Source: Planctomycetaceae bacterium
GTDB taxonomy: Bacteria; Planctomycetota; Planctomycetia; Planctomycetales; Planctomycetaceae
DNA: 46,658 nucleotides
Assembly: GCA_900299185.1 (NCBI GenBank)
Contig: OMIV01000115.1
Coordinates: forward strand, 1-46,658
Direction of reading: 5' to 3'
The position numbers and the translations under genes are program-made. The notes beneath the pieces were generated by a model that was not told the DNA's origin, ran no database searches, and saw nothing but the letters and a program-made list of their open reading frames with translations. Numbering within the stretch: position 1 is the first letter of the stretch; every line of letters begins with the position of its first letter. Shown piece by piece: positions 42,839 to 46,658 of this stretch.

Positions 42839-45373
42839 TCACTTCTTCCCTTCGATCAGCGGGTCGATTCGCAGCGTGCCGTTGCCGGTGCGTTGACGAA
42901 TCTCTTGACCGGCGGCTTTGACGGTGATTTCGCAACTGACTCCGCGCACGCTGCCGAGTAGGGCTTCGTTCGTGGCTTCGATTTCGAAGGCGATCTCTTT
43001 GCTATCGCGGGTCAGTGTCGGCTGTGGCTCCATTACGCTGACTCCCTTCGGCAGGCCGAGCAGTCGGACGGACGCTTGGCCTTCGAAGGGGCTCTTGTGT
43101 TGGATCGACCACACGTACTTCTTGCGTTCTCCGCGACGCACTGCTTCGGGTTGGCTGGCGAGTTCCACATACGGCTCGGCGATCATGAGGTCGACGATTT
43201 CGGAGGAGACGCGGATGCGACCGGTCCCCAAGTAGGCGTCGAGATCATCTCGCGTTGTCGTCGCGCTGATCACGATCGGGCACTTGCCAAGCGGAGCGTT
43301 GGCTTCGCCGGTGATTCTCAAGACACCTTCGCTCTCACCGGCGGGGATGATCGTCGCTGGTTGAACTGAAACGCCGGGCGGCACCCAGTCGCATTGGAAC
43401 TCGACGGCCTCGTTGAAGTCCTGGCGTCGAACGATCTTCAACGGAATCGCGAGTTCGCCGCCTCGCACGAGCGCGGCAGGTGGAGCTTTCATCTCGACCG
43501 TGAATGGCGCTTGCTCGGTCACGGCCAGCACGAAGCGGTCGACTCGCACCGTTCGCCAGGCATCGCCACCCGAATGATTGATGAATGGAAACGATTGCTG
43601 AGAATGACTCTCTAACTTCGCCGCGGCATCGACAGGCTTGGCTTCGATGGTGATCAGCGAACTGGTGGGCTTCATCGCGGCATCGGCGACGAACTGCACC
43701 GGCCAGACGGGGCGCCCGGCGGGGACTCGACCAGCCAGCATGCGCACTCCGTCGGGCAGGCCGTGTGCGATTAATTCCAGCTCGCCTCGAAAGTTCGTGC
43801 CCTGACCTTGAGGCAGACTCACGTTAACCGTCCAGCGATTGCCGACCGGGACCGCTAGGCCGCTCGTGCGGATGCACTCTTCCCAATCGAAGGCAGTGCT
43901 TGTGAGAACGGTATGCACCGAATTCACAGCCGGTTCGACTTCGATGCGATAGACCGCCGTCGGGCCGCTGACGCCGCTCGTGTCGAGCAGTTCGATCGCG
44001 TAGTCGCCGTCGGCTTTTGGTTCCCAAATGACGGACGGATCGAGGATGTCTTTCAAGCCGCCGCGACTTCGGAAGCCGGTTCCGAAGATGTCTCGATCAT
44101 TCACTTGAGCGTCATCAGCTTCGAGATCGACAGCTCCCATCATTCCAGCCGGATCGATCGCTCGAATACGCAACGTCGGATCGATCGGCGATCCAATTGA
44201 AGCCGCAAAGATTCGAACTCGATAACGCTCGCCCTTCTTGACGGTGACTCGGAAGGCGTCTGTCTCGTCGCGACGATCAATGCGTCCGTTGAGTGCAGCC
44301 GGCAGTTGCTCAACTCGCGTCAGTGCGCCAGTCGAGTCTTCCAACACATTGGGGTAAGCACTCGACCGCAAGAGTACCGACGATGGAGCGTCTCCGAAGT
44401 ACTCGAAACTACGCGTTGTGCTGCCGTTCAAACTGGGGACAGTCAGCGATTCGGTGAATGGCCCCGATGCATCACCCACGAACTCGAACGACTGTTTGGT
44501 CCCGGCCTGACCTCCGGCGGGATACGCGACGATCGGACGTCGGTTCGTCCCGATATGCACGCAATAGTCTTTGTCGGCGGGGACGAAGAGCGAGCGTTGC
44601 ACTTCCACAAACGCGAAGCCATCGCGCGGCACCTTGACCGACGCGACGGGATCTTGCAGATGCAGCGAGTTGTCATCGTTCGCAGCGAGTTCGCGACCTT
44701 CTTCATCGAGGATGCGCAGAGCCACGTCGTACTCCGAGCCGCCGTAATGCCGATCGGCGATGCGGACCGAATCAACTTCAACCGACAACCGCTGCCCAGC
44801 AACAACGGGCACTCGATAGACATCAACGTCGCCGCGAGAACTTGATCCCAACTGACCGCGCACGGTCACGTTGAGAGGGACCGGCAGGGCGGTCTTGATG
44901 GTGTCGTTCGAGTTCGCAGCCTTCTCGTTCTCATCCATGACCGGGAAGGGCGATACGTGAAACGTGCCGAGCGATGTGATCTCGGTCGCGGTGCGGATGC
45001 GAAAGGGGTGCTCGCCAAGCACGCAGTCGGGAGTGATCTCGAACTTGCAGAGGATTTGTTCTTCCATCCGTCCGCCATGCACCAAGCCAACGGGCTGAGG
45101 CAGCTTCGGCAGTTGCGTGATGCTGACTGCTCGAATGCCCGGCTTGAAGAAGATGACCTCTTGAGCGTCCTTCAAACAAATGCCCTGAATGGTGACATCA
45201 ACTGTCGTCCCGCGCTGAGCCACTCGCGGCGCTGTCGCTCCGATATGGAGCAGCATCGCGCCGGCGGCGACAGGTCTGACAGCAGAGACAACGATTGCGA
45301 ATGTTAGAAGCAGCGTTGCCAGGAACGTTGAATTGAAGTGAGACAGATGTCGTGATTGATCGAAGAAGCTCAT
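42839..45373 (-). CDS. Large exported protein with PPC-like beta-domains
   Basis: ATG 45373 (844 residues) is preferred to a GTG at 45415 because it precedes the signal peptide more closely (NSTFLATLLLTFAIVVSAV). The first 130 residues form a beta-sandwich (RVAQRGTTVDVTIQGICLKD). Two segments have the bacterial pre-peptidase C-terminal (PPC) pattern: RGDVDVYRVPVVAGQRLSVE and RRDETDAFRVTVKKGERYRV, each in a run of short beta strands ending in residues like GDYAIELLDTSG. The rest is a series of Ig-like repeats (VEMKAPPAALVRGGELAIPL, RVSSEIVDLMIAEPYVELAS). No catalytic site is visible; it looks like a surface or binding protein. It sits between repeat copies B and C in the minus-strand cluster. 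Confidence 0.85.
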   Translation of the reverse strand: MSFFDQSRHLSHFNSTFLATLLLTFAIVVSAVRPVAAGAMLLHIGATAPRVAQRGTTVDVTIQGICLKDAQEVIFFKPGIRAVSITQLPKLPQPVGLVHGGRMEEQILCKFEITPDCVLGEHPFRIRTATEITSLGTFHVSPFPVMDENEKAANSNDTIKTALPVPLNVTVRGQLGSSSRGDVDVYRVPVVAGQRLSVEVDSVRIADRHYGGSEYDVALRILDEEGRELAANDDNSLHLQDPVASVKVPRDGFAFVEVQRSLFVPADKDYCVHIGTNRRPIVAYPAGGQAGTKQSFEFVGDASGPFTESLTVPSLNGSTTRSFEYFGDAPSSVLLRSSAYPNVLEDSTGALTRVEQLPAALNGRIDRRDETDAFRVTVKKGERYRVRIFAASIGSPIDPTLRIRAIDPAGMMGAVDLEADDAQVNDRDIFGTGFRSRGGLKDILDPSVIWEPKADGDYAIELLDTSGVSGPTAVYRIEVEPAVNSVHTVLTSTAFDWEECIRTSGLAVPVGNRWTVNVSLPQGQGTNFRGELELIAHGLPDGVRMLAGRVPAGRPVWPVQFVADAAMKPTSSLITIEAKPVDAAAKLESHSQQSFPFINHSGGDAWRTVRVDRFVLAVTEQAPFTVEMKAPPAALVRGGELAIPLKIVRRQDFNEAVEFQCDWVPPGVSVQPATIIPAGESEGVLRITGEANAPLGKCPIVISATTTRDDLDAYLGTGRIRVSSEIVDLMIAEPYVELASQPEAVRRGERKKYVWSIQHKSPFEGQASVRLLGLPKGVSVMEPQPTLTRDSKEIAFEIEATNEALLGSVRGVSCEITVKAAGQEIRQRTGNGTLRIDPLIEGKK

Positions 45374-45436
45374 GAGGTGATTCAGTGTTGGAGTGATTGA
45401 ACGAGAGCACTGCACGAGTTGAGTTTCCGACGAAAA

Positions 45437-45532
45437 ATCTCACGCAGAGGCGCAGGGATCGCAGAGGAAGACGAGGATGTCATTGACGATGAATTGCATC
45501 CCCTCAGCGAACTCTGCGCCTCTGCGTGAGAT
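45437..45532. repeat. Long intergenic inverted repeat, copy C
   Basis: Left arm begins ATCTCACGCAGAGGCGCAG at 45437 and the right arm 45503-45532 carries its complement; the outer 20 bases pair perfectly. The loop is variable in length compared with copies A and B. It lies between the PPC protein start and the stop of the upstream DUF1501 gene. Confidence 0.83.
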
Positions 45533-45545
45533 CCGAACTCATCGT

Positions 45546-46658
45546 TTACAGCAAGCCTTTCACCAGCTTGCCGTCCTTGATGATCTCAATGGGCCGAGTG
45601 CCGAACGCGACCAGTTCTTTGTCGGCGTCGACTCCGAGTTGGTGGTAGATCGTGAAGAGCAGGTCTTCGAGCAGCAGCGTGTCACGAGCGGGTTCGGCGG
45701 CGGTGGCGTCGCTGGCTCCATAGATCAGGCCGCGAGCGAAGCCGCCTCCGGCTAAGAGGTTCGAATAGCAGCGCGCCCAGTGATCGCGGCCGCTCGTTGA
45801 GTTTACTTTGGGAGTCCGTCCGAACTCTGAGGTCACCCAGAACAAAGTCGTGTCGAGCAAGCCTCGTCGGTCCAGATCCGTCACCAGTCCGGCGATGGCA
45901 TGGTCGAGTGCCGGCATTTGATCGAGACAGTTCTTGCGGACATCAACGTGAGAATCCCAGGCTCCATAAGTGACAGTGACGAACCTCGTGCCCGCTTCGA
46001 CTAAGCGTCGCGCGAGGATCAGACGCTCGGCCAAACCCTTGGGATGGAACCTGTTGTCTGGTCCCTTTAAGCCGACGACATCGCGGCCATAAAGCTGCAT
46101 GGTCTCTTCGGTCTCACCGTCCAATGTGAAGGCAGCTTGAGCCTTTGCAGACGTCAGTAGCGTGTAGGCTCGCTGGTAAAAGTTATCCATCGTTTCGAGC
46201 GTCGTGGGATCAGCTTCGAGTTGTTTGATCTGCTTCTCGACGATCTCACGAGCCGACTTACGGCGCGAGAACCGATCAGACGTCACGCCGTCGGGAATCG
46301 AGAAGTCGCGAACCTTAAACCCCTTCTGACCGGGATCTGCATTGAGATCGAATGCCGCGTAAGTGCTGCTCAAGAACCCGGTGCTGCCCGCGAAGCTGTG
46401 GTTGTTCGGAATGGCGATGTACGGCGGCAGTTCGCCGCGTCCACCGAGTTCGTGCGAGACCACGGCACCCATCTGCGGATAGTCGATGACGGCCGTCGGC
46501 GTGTAGCCGGTGAAGAGGTGATAGGTCGCTTGAGCGTGATCGGGAATGCGTCCGACCAAGCTGCGAACGACCGTGATCTTGTCGGCGATGGCAGCGGTCA
46601 TCGGCATGTTTTCGCTGAAGACGTCGCCGTTCTTGGTCTTCGTCACGCCGAAGGAACC
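45546..46658 (-). CDS. DUF1501 domain protein, N terminus beyond the window
   Basis: The frame runs through the right edge (the codons before 46646 read GSFG), so the Tat leader and first conserved segment are missing. At least 370 residues are visible. The DUF1501 pattern is complete from there: [80 protein letters not shown] and a C-terminal [18 protein letters not shown]. It would be the first visible gene of the minus-strand surface cluster, 172 bases upstream of the PPC protein with repeat copy C in between. Its subgroup ([11 protein letters not shown]) resembles the DUF1501 gene at 5736 (GRGHWGRAY) more than the one at 32778. Confidence 0.92.
   Translation of the reverse strand, partial: GSFGVTKTKNGDVFSENMPMTAAIADKITVVRSLVGRIPDHAQATYHLFTGYTPTAVIDYPQMGAVVSHELGGRGELPPYIAIPNNHSFAGSTGFLSSTYAAFDLNADPGQKGFKVRDFSIPDGVTSDRFSRRKSAREIVEKQIKQLEADPTTLETMDNFYQRAYTLLTSAKAQAAFTLDGETEETMQLYGRDVVGLKGPDNRFHPKGLAERLILARRLVEAGTRFVTVTYGAWDSHVDVRKNCLDQMPALDHAIAGLVTDLDRRGLLDTTLFWVTSEFGRTPKVNSTSGRDHWARCYSNLLAGGGFARGLIYGASDATAAEPARDTLLLEDLLFTIYHQLGVDADKELVAFGTRPIEIIKDGKLVKGLL

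Noticed and set aside
40266-45532. The three similar palindromes taken as a CRISPR array
   Set aside because: There are no regularly spaced direct repeats with unique spacers and no cas genes; the units are inverted pairs about 2.5 kb apart.

Overview
The window is chromosomal DNA from a member of the Planctomycetota. Several protein families that are concentrated in that phylum occur side by side: three DUF1501 proteins, two large DUF1549/DUF1553 proteins with planctomycete cytochrome-type domains, a DUF1559 protein with a prepilin-like leader, FG-GAP/VCBS and ASPIC/UnbV propeller proteins, and secreted oxidoreductases with twin-arginine leaders. No genus can be assigned from sequence alone. 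No rRNA, tRNA, CRISPR array, insertion sequence or phage gene was recognised.

Layout. (1) 1-7229: the first codons of a gene running off the left edge, an iron-dependent alcohol dehydrogenase on the minus strand, then three plus-strand genes for exported or membrane proteins (a two-helix membrane protein, a Tat/lipobox FAD oxidoreductase, a DUF1501 protein). (2) 7274-15405: housekeeping. Minus strand: glutamine synthetase and a Tat-exported metallophosphoesterase. Plus strand: a small membrane protein, type III pantothenate kinase (coaX), an unusual three-part thiamine-phosphate synthase (double Clp_N repeat + ThiD2-like + ThiE), groES and groEL, ending in a clear rho-independent terminator. 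(3) 15650-23472: an AT-richer stretch with two convergent membrane-anchored TPR proteins and a plus-strand run of DUF1559 pseudopilin-like protein, small lipoprotein, c-heme/VCBS protein and CRTAC1-type protein. This is the best candidate for an undescribed exported system. (4) 23473-24430: degraded DNA with a dead formylglycine-generating-enzyme-like gene (stop codon plus frameshift at a 10-G run). (5) 24517-32735: an NPCBM-domain protein, a small membrane protein, a 1225-residue metallopeptidase/LamG/sialate-esterase chimera, a Gfo/Idh/MocA oxidoreductase and a DJ-1/PfpI protein. (6) 32778-46658: seven minus-strand genes (DUF1501, PPC-domain, DUF1549/DUF1553, cytochrome-WD40, a giant DUF1549/DUF1553, DUF4058, DUF1501). 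They look like one exported planctomycete surface module. Three of its intergenic gaps carry the same long imperfect inverted repeat.

How the genes fit together. The core genes (glnA, coaX, thiE, groES/groEL) serve nitrogen assimilation, coenzyme A, thiamine and protein folding. Almost everything else encodes exported proteins: Tat leaders, lipoboxes, heme-type CxxCH motifs and calcium-type propeller loops recur. The sialate-esterase-type hydrolase, Gfo/Idh/MocA enzyme and FAD oxidoreductase suggest processing of complex carbohydrates, but no substrate can be read from the sequence. All domain names were assigned by eye from motifs; no database search was run.
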